Positions 42,438 to 56,500 of a DNA stretch of 64,000 nucleotides are shown here, in pieces. Origin of the DNA: Riptortus pedestris (Eukaryota > Arthropoda > Insecta > Hemiptera > Alydidae); assembly GCA_019009955.1 (NCBI GenBank), contig CM032231.1:87822501-87886500 (forward strand). The letters are read 5' to 3'. Made by a program: the position numbers and the translations under genes. The stretch's first letter is position 1; each line of letters starts with the position of its first letter. The notes beneath the pieces were generated by a model that did no database searches, had not been told where the DNA came from, and saw only the letters and a program-made list of their open reading frames with translations.

Positions 42438-44666
42438 CTCAATTTAATTTGATCAATACCGTACCCCATATTTAACTGTTTCTTCAAACTCTGAAGACCA
42501 TATTCGGGAAGTATGAAATCAGGCCGTGAAGAGAGGGAAGTTAGAAGGAAGGAATTTGAATAATCAAAATGCCTCAAAAAAAAAAAAAAGTTATTTAATC
42601 AGCCTTGTTAAACATATAATGATGCTCTACAATAGTTCTTCTATACATTTCTTAGTAACTGAAATATTACATAAATTATGTGTAGTTTCGTGTTCTCAGT
42701 CTTCAGTAAACGCCTACATCTATTCATAAATTTTTACTTTGAGTAACTGAGCAACTGAACACCTCAGGTCCAGCTTACATTTTAATTCATGTTTACATAA
42801 GCTTGTTTCAATGAGAGAAATTGAGAATAAATGGTGACATGAGATTACCGTTGTGACATTCCAAAAAGAGGCAAATCTCCTACCACATAAATAATGTTTT
42901 TTGGGATGCACAAAAAATGTCTGGTTCATCTTTTGTCCTAGATTCAGCATTGACTTCTCATCTTTTTGTTTCAATTGAAGAGTACTTTAAACTTTGGAAA
43001 CTCCTATGATAGCTATATCTCAGACATTTATATGATTAATCTCTATAATGTGGTCAGAAGCTCCATCCTCGTCTCTTTGAATTTTTGGTAGTCTTCTTCA
43101 TATCTACTACACCTTCCTTAGCCTATGGAGCTACTTCTTGAAATCCAAGTGTGTTACAATCTTGTCATATTACTTTGGTATCTTCACTTGCAACTGCCTA
43201 TTGTATCAGTTACTACTCATGTTTAACTTTGGCATCAGCTTTGCTTAGCTTCTCTAATGAATCATCATTAACTTTATCACCTGCAATTATAAAGACATTA
43301 ATCAGATTCTTTTATGGTCATACGTGTATCCTGTCATTGGCATGTTTCTTCACCTTCTGGTTAGGCTCTTTTGCCATCCATTCTATCTTCAAAACGTTTT
43401 TATTGGCTGCCCTTGCTCTGTTTTGCCATGACAAACAATATTTTTAGTATCATGCATTTTTTACTTATCCCTTTCAAATGATCTTATACCTCCTTCAGCC
43501 ATTTCTTACAGTACCAAGGAAACAATAGCAAACAGAAGTTAAAATAGTTAAATTCGTACTTCTAAACAACTTTTTATTTCAGAAAAATATATTCGACTAC
43601 AATCTGGTATTTATATTTTTCCTGAAAAGCCAATAATAATGAAGATATCAATGTTGGTATGTTTTGACTTAAAAAAAAAAACTCACTTCTGGTTGGACGA
43701 TTGGATTCTCATATAGCCCACTTAATGCTTGACACATAGCCTTAAATAGTTGTCTCTTAAATATAGACGTAAATTGAAATCCTTCAGGGATTGAGTATCA
43801 AATATATGGATAGACAAAGTACAATTGGAACTTTGATATGATTAGTCTTAGAGAGAGCTATCAAAGAAATAAAATATATCCCTGTCTAATTAAAATAAAA
43901 TTAAAAAAAAAACCTAAGAGCTTTATTTATTCAATTAAAAATATATAAAGAAATTAGAGAAATATGCAGAACAACTTTAAAATTGTTATATATAAAGTAA
44001 TGACTTAACACCCCCCCCACCCAAATAAATTCAAAATGAGTTTAAAAATTGACAACTATAAGTTGACTTATTTTAAAATTAAGTATTTTGAGAATTATTA
44101 TTTATTGTTTTAACATTATGTATAGTTTCATTACCAGGTTTCTGATGTCAGACAACTTCCATTTGAGTATCTAGGGCTGTTCATTTCCATTGGTGTTCTT
44201 GATACGGGAAATAATTATTAGATTGTAAGGGAGATTTGTTTTTGCTGTTCTTAATTAACAACATCGACTATTATAAAATATATATTCAAAATATCACATA
44301 TCACATAGGGCAAATTCTTATCAATAAACTATCTACTTCCAATAATATCAAGTTACATTTAATCATCACAATATTTTTTAAAGAATAAACTTCTGACAGG
44401 TACATACAATGCTAGAATAACTGATCACATTAATAACACAGAAAGCCCAGAAATATAATTTCTTAACAAAAAAATACTTACTTTTAAAAATAAAGGAAGT
44501 ACTAAAAATAGAATGATTGAGAAGTAACATTTAGGATTGAGTTACTTTAATATAAAACTTACATAGTCAAAAAATTGTAAACGAGTTGTAATGTTATAAT
44601 TATTTAATATATTATATTAATTATTAAATATATTTGTGTCGGATAATTTTGAAGGAACTAATATCT
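42438..44666. other. Intergenic region 3' of the RCC1-BTB gene
   Basis: Nothing recognised apart from the possible pseudogene at 43030-43530; AT-rich with short homopolymer runs. Confidence 0.5.
43030..43530 (-). pseudogene. Possible decayed retrocopy or pseudogene
   Basis: The minus strand begins ATGGCTGAAGGAGG near 43500 and shows Lys/Glu-rich reading interrupted by many stops in two frames (for example GDKVNDDSLEKLSKADAKVK near 43270 and KEGVVDMKKTTKNSK near 43085). Composition is less AT-rich than the surroundings. The source gene is not recognised. Confidence 0.25.
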
Positions 44667-47465
44667 TTATGTTTTATTATATTTAACTTTGACAGCATTC
44701 AGGATGAGTGATTTGCTCAGAACTGGATCAAGGTTTTCAAATCCACTAGAGAGAATAACGGCATCTAAGTTTTGACTAGTGAATTGCACACAGGAGTCAA
44801 CCAATTCCTGAAAAATTAAATGTTTATGAAATATTTTTTGTTGTATACATACACTCTTTTGTATCACCAGTTAATTACCAATTACAAAGTCTCTTGAGTC
44901 TAGAATGTATAGGTAATTAGTTTTCTGTATCATAGTGACTTTAAATATGGGATGTATTTAATTTTTTATAAGGTACTCCAACAGAAAAATTACATTTTTT
45001 TTTTAAATAATGAAAAAATAAAAATTTTAAACTAAATTAAAGTAGATTCAGGGAAAGGAAGTAAAAAGTAGATAAACATAAATAAATCATATTTATTACA
45101 CTTTTAAAATTTTGCTTCAATATGTCTTCTGTGTTACTGTATTTTAAACTGTAAGGATATTAAACAGACGTATTGGTAAGTTTCTTCAATTGCATTCAAA
45201 ATTATTCAATATTTTACAGTAACTGCTATTAATATTAATGTAAAAACACACTTGTACTTTTGAAATTGTTGAATATAGTTCTTAAATAAAGTAATATAGT
45301 TTTGAGATATTGCTATATCTTCCCTACTCTCCCCATACTTTTGAAACACTATATGGTTTTGATAAAATAACAGTGGCAAATTGTGATAAGATTAGGAATA
45401 TCTTAGAGCTGTAACAACCGAACTAAATAAGGATTCTAAACAGAAAAAAAGTCTCTGCATTTCTACTAAACATTTCTTTATACTTACTGAGTGGTTTCCA
45501 ACAGCCAAAGAATATAGCTGAACTACATTTTGAGAATTGAGGCAGCATTTAAACATTTCTATACAAAGATCCCTCAGATCATTTTCAAAGTATGAAACAG
45601 CAATATCACATAGAGCTACAAACAAAAAATATATATACTAAATTACAATCTGTTCATATGTATTATGTGTGTCTATCTAAGTATTTCTACTAACAATCAA
45701 ACAGTATTTCTACTAACTGGCAATTCTAAAATGTTTACAGTGTATACAGAACAAACAAATAGAGTCAAAAAATATAAACATTTATACAGACAGTAAATCT
45801 ATATTAATGGCAATCCGAAATCGCACAATCCACGACCCACTAACTGAACAAATATGACTAACACTTATAAAACTACAACAGAATGACACACATATTTATA
45901 GTCCGGAATATTGGGGGCGGATAATGCAGGGGAATGATCTAGCTGATAATGGAGCCAAATGTGCTTCTCGAGACTCAAACAAAAAGTTACATCAAAAGTA
46001 CAAAAATGCACTTGAAAAAACAGTTAGTGACCGATATACTAAATAAATGGCAAAAAAAATTAACATTATCAACAAAATGTGAACCCTTCAAACATTTTAT
46101 ACCAAACATCATTGAATATTTTAACAAACCAGCCACATTAACTAACTTTTATTCAACACAAGTACTAACAGGACATGGGACGATAAACACCTATTTCTAC
46201 AGTTTCTGTGACTTTACAACGGAACAAACCTAACGGTAGGTAATGGGCTCAAGAACATCTTTAGCACAAATTTTATTACCAAAAATCACGTAGGACCCAA
46301 TCTGCACCATCTGATCATTCATTGTGATACATACCTTGGTTTCTTACATTATAAACATCTTACAAATCCAAATCCTCCTAAATGCAATTAACATTTCTTT
46401 GGACTGAGAAATGTGAACAAATGATATTCTGACATCCGCCTTCATGTAATAAAATTTACTACAAGTATTTGTTAATTGTTAGAATATTTTCTCTATTCAT
46501 CTGTGTGTAATTCAATATTTAATTTTTCTCTTCAATAGGAAAGGTTGGTTAATAAATTGTTTTGTTTGATTTTTTTAGCAACTGAATTTCTTTTTAATAT
46601 GTATATATTTAGAAGTACTTTTAAAAATGTATCAAAAGTAATTTGAAAGTAGCTTATTTGGTCATTTTCATAATACAAATCACAATGCTTGTTCATCATG
46701 ACAAGCAATACAAATAAAAAAAAGTTTTACATACATATACTGTAACATTTCTTATTTATTTATTACAATTAACTTCATTTAAGCTACTAAGACTAATCAG
46801 AAAGTATTATCTACTGGTTACAACTCATTTTTAGGTAGAGCGGAAAGAAAGATTTTTGTGAGTAACCATTAAATACACTCCATGAGGATCCACAAAACTA
46901 TAAATTCTCCAAGAGTATAAAAACATATGACCAAAAATGCTTGAGTCCTCATAATCCATGTTTAATAGGACATACATTTATATATATATATATATACAAA
47001 ACTTATGTAATGGAATATTTATTATTTGTTGGTAGCATATCTTTTTAGATATTTCATAAAAAATGTTGAATTCCTTATTATATTAAAACAATTCCAAATT
47101 AGACAAATTTCTTACCTATTATTTCAATGCCTTCCAAAGGTTCTAATACACCTGTGTACACAAACTTCAAGAATGCTCTATATGCATTTGGATTATATTG
47201 CTTCATTTCAATAACTGCCCTGAAAATAAAAATTAAATAGAAAATACAAAGTTAATTCATTTTGAAGTGTAAATTGTCTTTCTTTAGAACTGATTTGAAA
47301 ATACTAACTTTCCATTTGACCAGTTTTCTGCGAGTAGAGTCTTGAAATGCTCTGAAAAAGTCTTCAGAATTAATGAGTGTACGTAAACTTCCCCATCAGT
47401 CAACAATATTAATAAATCACTGAACTCCTGAAAAAAAATGACATGATAATACTTATTTTAAGGCT

Positions 47466-47528
<63 letters not shown>

Positions 47529-50500
47529 TATAAATAAATCTCTGTTTATATGTAATACAGTTTTCATGAGTGATAAAGAAGTATCAAATGGAAATTCAAT
47601 AATTAGCTGAGTGTGTTAAAATTATGCTTCATGACACCGGGTTTTATTTATTTCACTTTTAAACTATTTAATCTTAGTTTATTGTGGTAAACTTCTTTTT
47701 TATATTTTAATTTATTTTGTGAGGAGCTCAGGTTAGGCATATGAGTTAAGGTGTTGGTAAGCATAGAATTGTTGGTTCTTACATGGGTAATAGGATTTTA
47801 TTTAGTGACAGACAAATACACGCACATGCACACAAGCACACACCTGTTAATAGTCTAGCCATCACAAATTATTGTTTGATCCTTACCAAACTCTATATTT
47901 AAACATTTTATGTAAAACTAAAGGCCAAGTTCACATTACGACATATTCCCAATACACATGGACACCTGACCCTCAATTAATTAATAAAAATTGAAGTATT
48001 TATATCTTCCTAGAAAATTCCCCACTCATGTAATACTTACTTAATGAAGGATAACTATTATCTTTTACATTGCATACTCATCAAAATCATTTATATAACT
48101 TATACTTACACTTTTATTAAATAAAGCTTTTCCAATGTCCCTCACTGGCCCTTGCATTGGTTTTAATAATTGATCATTGTCTTGGATTATGTCAAGATCG
48201 TTCTGAACCATTGTGTTTCTGGGTTCTTGAGCTCTTTTGCGCATGACAACAGGCAAGGCTTGACCAGCAAATGCATCAAGGATGCAAGAGCAATTCTGTA
48301 CCTCAGGTTGTAAGTTATCTTCACCTGGAATATGAAATAACCAAATTATGATGTGTTATTATGGCTTTGTAATAATTCAACGGTATTCTTTGATCCGATA
48401 GAAAATGCAGATTTAATGGCTCAAGTTCAGATTTGATCGCAACTTTCGGATTATTTAAAACCATGAGAGAGGAAGTAAAGAAAATCCTTGATACTTTATA
48501 TTTTATTGGTTTTAATGGATAGTAAGAAATTCAATTATTTAATTTTATTTATTTCTTTATATGAGACTCATTTTTATCACTGTGCATGTAAAACTCACTG
48601 GTATGAACAATAATTAAATTATTAATTCTTGAATTAAAGATACTCTTTATTTTAATTACCCATAAATTTTTAAGTTTTTAATATAAATAATTTGCATTAC
48701 AGTATTAAAGGCAATGGAAGAATAGATAAACAAAACATTTCAAAAAATGATAGGTGATGCTATTAAAACAATAATTAACACAACTATATAACAAGCTTCT
48801 ATGTAAATTGTTTTAATATATAAAGATTCAAATTAATTAAATAAAGATTTAAGTGGAGATATAATAAAGCATTGTTTCTATTTTCAATTATTACGTTTCA
48901 ATTTTTTATGTAGTTTTGAATTTTGTCTTCGTTTCCTCCCTTCCCCTGTTCTTTGTTGTGTTTCATTTTTGTTTTTTGAGTTCCATTCCGTTTTTTATGT
49001 TCCTTTTCTGTTTTTGTTTTAAATATCTGTTTTTGTGTTCCATTATGTTTTTTGTTTTCTATTTCTATTTTGTGTTCCGTTTTATTTATGTTTTCCACTT
49101 CTGTTTTTTGATCCATTTCTGTTTTTGTTTTTTGGTTACTTTTGTGTTTCATTTTTGTTTGGTATAATTTTGTTAGTTTCTTTTTTCTTTGCTTTTCATT
49201 TAATTTAATGCTTGATTGTTATTATTTATTTATCAATAAATAAATGATAACAATCAAGCATTGTTGCATGAAACAACAATATCATAAATCAAGTGAAATG
49301 AATAAATAATTAAGTTAAGATTAAATTAATATTATCATAAAAAATTAAGAAAAAAAAATGAATGAATACATATCATAATTCTAGTAATTATTGAAACCTT
49401 ATATTATATCCATTTGATAGTAAAAAAAAACAAAAATTGTCCATTTTAATTCAGATCCAAGTGATGATTTTAATGAGAATTGACCTGAATAGAATCAGAT
49501 TTTGAGCCATAGTTTGATGAAAAACTAAACTAGGTTTTAAATTATAATTAAATTTTATTTTAAGAGGAAACCTACAGTTTTTGATGTAATGTTATATAAA
49601 TTTTGAGTTATTTATTTATGGGGCAATAGTTATTTTTCTATGTAGTATGTCTTAATTAATACTAAGTTCTGCTCCAAAAGCACAATGAAAAACCATTGAC
49701 ACTCAATTGAGAGTAAATTAAATTTCAAATGGGTCCAGTTACTATAATAGTGGTTATTTGAAGTTCTTTGAATTGAAACAACCACCCATAGGAGACCACC
49801 TGTAATTGCACATCCAATTTCTATGTATTGTGAACTACATGTAATCAAAGGATAGACCTTTTTATAGATGCTGGACTTCAACTATTGTGGGACCATACAT
49901 TCAGGGCCAAAAGGTTTTCCTTTCTTTACAACTAATTGACAAGTATTGTAAGAAAAAAAATAATGACTTACCATCAAAACACCAAAAATAAAATTTGTGA
50001 GGATCTTTTCCCTCTGCACAAATGAATTTTGAATAATTGTTGGATGCTATGTCAATGATATCTTTCCTATTAAAAAATAAATAATTTATTATCAAATATT
50101 GCCAAATTAGAATTGTAGCAGAAAAGTTTGTAATATAATCAAAATCTGCTTCTATATTAATTTAATTTAATACAAAAACTATTTTTGCACAGAGAAAAAC
50201 CTATAAAACAACAATTAAAACCATACTTTTATTAAATAAATGTGGTTATATAACATCTTTTTATTTAACACATTAAAAGATCCACTTATCAGTGAATTTT
50301 ACTTCTGTTTCTAGTTGAATTTCGCTCTTTAAATCACTTGTGCTTTTTATTTAAAAGAACTACATTAAATTCAGAGGATCTCTTGAACCCTAACCAGTGT
50401 AATATATCATTAATAACAAAAATGATATTATGCTCTCTTTAAAAGTTCATCATAAAGGATCCCTTCCTGAGTCAGGACAACAGTAGTGAGAACGGTGCAT

Positions 50501-53500
50501 GCAATTTTTATAATGAACTGGTCTTCAATTCGCCCTCGGACAATGCTTGGGTCTAATTGAATTTCTGTTCCTTCATTTCCCAGTTGACCTGAGTGCCACA
50601 TTAGTTCTGATGTATGATATGTGCTGCTCTCTCACAGTCCCATAACTTCACGTGGGAAATCTGCTTAGTTTACGCAGCCCCTGCATGATGGACTTTAGTT
50701 TCAGATTGCTACTTTTAGGGAAAAGTTAAATAATATAGTTGAACATGGATTTCTTTGCCTTAAGACTGTGGAAACCTCAATGCTAACAGAGATCCCAACT
50801 CTGCTTTAGCCCTTAAAAAAATTTGTCCTCACTCATTCTCATCAATAACTTCCCAGGTATGGCAACATATTATAATGCATCCAGCTACTTAAGCCTTTCA
50901 ACATTGTCATACGCCAACAAATATGAATGAAGACATAGTGAGGATCGAATTTATACTGAATCGCTTTCTCAAGTATTTGTCTAATAGAGTATAGGTAATT
51001 TCTGGTGTATCGCTCTGGGTAAAATCCATTCTGATACTCCTCATGGAACCCCATTGTGCCTTTTAACAAACCTTTCACAAATAGCCACTGAGGGGGTCTT
51101 GTTATCTTAAGTTAGGGAGAATAGGGGGCTATATCCCTACAGTTATAACATTTAAATTTCTTTCCCTTTTAGGTACATTTTCTTTCCTGATAATAGCCTC
51201 TTCTTTGTACTACGAGAAATCAGGAGCATTTCGCCGGGGGATATGATGGTTCAATGACCAAAAGTCAAGAATTTAGCTATATACTTGATTTCGATACTTA
51301 CTGACAGGCTCCCTTGTTCGACTATCTGAATTCAGTTTACTGATTGAATCCCTAGCTTTTCCTGAAAATGCTTCTTCATTTCCTCAAATTTTATAGCTTC
51401 ATAAATTCTCTTTCTGTTATCAATGGCTTTTTTGCTTGTTAAGATATACACTTATGTAAGTATGCATTTGTTTTGATCATTCTCAGTTTTGAATATTATA
51501 CCTATCCTTGCTTCCTCTTATTCATTATCAATCCAAAGGTTGCCTTACACCTAAGATATATATGTCCTTATAAGGAAACATATTGTATCATAAACAATTG
51601 TTGTTGCCCTACAGTATTTATTCCAAGAACATTAAAGTTGTGTAATACAAATTTGGTATTTAATTGTACATCTTGGCCATATATGTAAAATAGTATTATT
51701 TTTCTTAATCCTCTGCATTCTCACAAGATCCATAAGATTTGCATCCTAACATATTGCAGAATTTTTCCTTCTGCAGCAATACTACAGCAATAGAGCATGA
51801 CAGGGACTTTTTAAAATCATAAACCTTGTGACTTGCACACTGTACCTTATACAATTACTTATTAGGATATAATCAGTCAGATATGCTTATCAGTCGCCCA
51901 ACAGTGGATCTCTAGATGAGCCAGAGCCACTACATCTAGATTATATTGTGAAATTTACACTTTTTTTTTACTTAATGAAACCACTGGAATGCGTTCAAGC
52001 TATACTTTATTCGGATCTATCAAACCACCAATATAAAAAAGGTAAAACCTATTACTCAGTGTGTAAAATAATATTTACCTGAACAACACTCTCTGAGGGT
52101 AACGTATTATCTCCTTAGGTTGTCCAATAGGAATGTCACCACCTATGGAGCCCCATGCATAAAGGATCCCTTCCTGAGTCAGGACAACAGTAGTGAGAAC
52201 GGTGCATGCAATTTTTATAATGAACTGGTCTTCAATTTGCCCTCGGACAATGCTTGGGTCTAATTGAATTTCTGTTCCTTCATTTCCCAGTTGACCTGAG
52301 TCATTACAGCCCCATGCTAAAACCTAGAAGTACATTTTCCAAACTTGAAATTTAATTTCTACAAATATAATCTTAAATTTGTTAGTGATTTATTTTTTAA
52401 TTAATTGTGCTGTGTAGTGACAACATAAGCAATTTTTAGTTGGTACTGAATAGAATTGATTTGTTTTCGAAAAAAAAAAAAAAAATTAGTAGTTTCATCT
52501 GGATGTTATTACTGTTCTCAATTCATTGAGATTTTTTCATTTGTGTTATAGAGTTCCACATGCCAGTATTGGAAATCATTGGTCATATTGGAAGCATTTA
52601 GACAATATATTTCTGGTGTAAAAAATATTTAATATAAGAGGAATATAAATATTTCAGAAAATCTTAAGATTTAAAAAAAAAAACTATATATTAAATAAAA
52701 ATAGAAAAAGCCCATGTTAAAGACTGCCTATTGAAGACTGAAAAGGAAAATATATAAAAGTAATTTCGTTCAGGCTCAACAAAATATTTTAATATTTATT
52801 ATTTTAATTTAAATTAATGTGTCATAAGATATTTACAATTTACTCCTTCCCTAAGCTCCCTATCCTCTATTTCTGATTTCAGTCACTTAGAAATTGATCA
52901 TTAGTTATATATGAAATGTGTAGTTATCAAGTTTGGCAATTATTAAATAAAATTTGTGGTCACTTGTTTGTTAACATTCCAGCAGCCAAAATTTGTGTTT
53001 GATTACTATTGAACTTGATATTTAAACATAAGATCAAAGGAGGTAAGATGAAAGATCAAGTTGTTGTCAAAAATTTTTAAATATCCCCATTATTGTGTAT
53101 TGCAAAAAACAATTTTATATCTCCAATTATCTTGACAACTAATGGTCAACTGGCGAGAAACCACATGTTTGTTTATGTTATTGCTACTTTATTATGTTTA
53201 TCTGCCAAAAAAAAAAATAATAATATATTAAAAATTTATTATTATTAATTGTGCCAGGTAGATATTTCCAGTATTTAGAAACAGCTTGAAATATAGAAAC
53301 ATATTTCATTTTTTTCAAGAGGAAAATAAATTAATACAGTAAATGAAGAATTGTTGTATTCGAATAAACATGTTTGATTAAAAATAGAAAGAGACAAGTT
53401 GCTATGGAATGGAGGGCGGGCATAGCAAGAGGAAAGGATTTTGAAAAGGATTCCCCCAGACAATTTGAAATTAAGTATTAAATCCAGATTAAAATTATAT

Positions 53501-56500
53501 TGGAAGAGCTTCATTATCAGTAGCAGGAAGGCTAAGGTATGTCAGGTTGAATAAAAATGGTCTTTCCTTCTCAAAATGATACACTAAGCTTAAATTGTTT
53601 ATATATAGATGTTACAAACTTACTTTTCCTTCATCTGTTAGAGCCGTAGCATGGAAAGCTCCACAACAAATATTGACAATAACTGATTCATAAGGAAGAT
53701 TTATTTCTAATGGAACAGGCTGCTGATACAAATGATCCCAGTTGAGATCGCCCCAGTGATACAACTGCAACAGAAATGTTTAATATTGCAATTTTTTTCT
53801 CTTTTTTTTTCTTCATCCCATTAAACAAGAATATTTGCAACAAGAGGATGTATGGAAAATTCATTGCCTCCGATATGTACAACATTAAGATGAATGATTA
53901 TTAGAAAATATGGTTTTGAAATATGAAATTATTATTTAAATATAGTGGTTGCTAATTATTAACGTCCAGTTTGTTCTACTAAGGCTAATTAGGACAGGTT
54001 ATCTACAGGTTACCACCCTTTTCTAGCCAGGGTGGGATTAAGGAATTTATTTAATGAGTTTGTCACTGAATAAGTTCCTATTGCCCAGCTGCGAGTTAAC
54101 TCATGACTCCGATTAGCAAGTGAAAATAGAGAGTAATTGTGAAAATAGAGAGTAAGAAAAATAATTGCAAAACGTGAGTTACTCTGTTGTTTTCAGTAAG
54201 AGCTAGGCAATAACGGTCTGCTGTTGCAATCTGCTGGATACAAACATCTTCTGGAAAAATCACTCGGCCTGGTTCATCTTGAGTTCGCAGTGAACCATTT
54301 CCAATCTGACCAAAAGTATTACTTCCCCAGGAATAAACCTTACCACTTTTGGACAATGCGAGTGTATGAATCATTGATGTGGTAAAACCTGTTAAACAAA
54401 TTCTTAATTTATTACATGTAAAATTCAAGAGCATATAACTAATTTTCTAACATAATTTGTATGTTGCTGGATGTGAGAGGGCAGATCTGGGAAACAGGTC
54501 TTAATAACAGAAAGTTTCCACCAATTTCTTTATTTACGCAAAAGGCCGTTCGGCATTAAAGTGCCATCATCAGGTGCTTTGCTATATAATGGATGTTAGC
54601 GGCAGGGCTTTGGAGCCACTACTCTAAGAGTAGACTTTCTGTTATTAAGACCTATTTTCTAAATTTCTATCAATTTAAATTTGGGGGCACACCAAAATAA
54701 ATGAGCATAATTTATCAAAGTCCATAAATAGGGGCTGCATAAATTTAGCATATTTTCGACATGTTGGTCATGCTGCTGATCTGACATTATCTAATTTACA
54801 TTTTTTATGTAATAAGAAGCCTATGCAAATAGGACTTGAAATTTAAACTGGGCAAGAAATATTTATTCCTTCAGGTGCTCTAAGTAAAAATCGCATTCAT
54901 GCCTTTATGAGGGTGTTCATATAATTCTGAAAACTGAAACATGCAAATACATCGGTCAGTATTCTAGTTAGAGAAAACACTAGAACAACAATTGGATAGT
55001 TCACTAATTATAGTAAATTAAATTGAAAGAAAAGTGGTTATATAACATTTTTCAATCTGACTTGTAATAAAGATATATGGAATGCAGGAGGGTTCAGTTT
55101 CACAGCCCCGGAATGATGGACTTTTAGCAGTTTGAGATTTTCTTACACAAGAATCCCAGAGAAATTTTAGTAACATGTAATAATAATGGAAAAAAAAATA
55201 CTTTATCAAAACTTCAAATATTGTTCCAAAAAAAATCTAACTTAAGCAGAATAAAACGTAAATGCTAATTTTCTTTACTAATATAGTGAATTTTCTTCTA
55301 AAGCTCCTCAGTGATAAAAATGTAGCATTGAACATGAGAATAAATAGTAAATTAAATTCTAAACAAAACAACCATTAAAAAAAGAATAATTAGTGAAGGT
55401 ACTATTACATACTAAAACTTACACATTATTGATTTTCCGCAAAGGTTATTTAACCTCGTTGGAGTTTTAGCCTCCAAGAGCAATTGGCTTCCAATTCCCA
55501 ACCTTCCCAACACATTCTGACCTATAGCAAAAACTTCATCATCTGAAGTAACAAAGTAGGCACTTTCTCCTTCAGCTCCTGAGAAAGAAAGACTTTCTAT
55601 AAAAAAAAAATTACCTCTTAAATTATTCTTACTACTATGAATAAATTTGGTATCTAAGAAAAAAATTGTAAGAGAACCATTATTTCTGACAATTATAACC
55701 CTATGATTGTATATTTCCTTCCTTATCTCTGTATATCGACTATGTAATACATTTATCGAACATAACGCACCTTTGTAACTTGTTGTACCTCAATAACATT
55801 CCATAGTCACATTAGCAAAACTTGAAGAACCCAATAACGTTCTGTATTTAATAAGGCATTAAATATGGGGGCTTAGAGTATTTTATATTAAAGGGATGTG
55901 ATTTTTGAAAAATGTCCTCAAATGTCCATTGTAACTAGGAGGTAATGTAAATGAGGTCAATTCAAAATTATATAAGTGTGTGTGTGTACTTTTCTGTTAC
56001 CGCTCAGGTTGTTGAAATTTTTGTTTGGTCATAACCAAACTTTATATTTATATGTTTCTTGTTGAACTTAAGATCAAGTACTTTAACAGCCAAAATCGGA
56101 CTGGGGGAGGGAGGGTTTAGTGGGGGGGTGGTTTGAAATTTCAAGTTATTTCCATTATTATAAGTGCAATCAAAAAATTATATAGAGTCAATCTTATTGC
56201 AAATGTAATTTTCTTTAAATGTTGTATACTTTATTTCCGCTATCATGAATATTAACTGAAATATTTGCATTCAATAAATGTCCACTCCTACTCATGTCAT
56301 ATCAATGATATGGTGTTATATCATGAAACCTTTCTATTCAGAGCTTAAATACCAAATACTTGATTCATTGAAATTTTAGTAAGTGAGATATATCTAAATA
56401 TGTAGGGTGATGGCATCATCAATTAAGATTTGGTGGCCTTGACTCGAAAATGTTTATTTGTTCGATATCATGGTCATTATTTAACTGTTAAGTTCAACAC

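Noticed and set aside
48898..49152. Lys/Thr-rich 84-residue frame and its hydrophobic antisense frame
   Set aside because: Both come from a degenerate T-rich tandem repeat in an intron.
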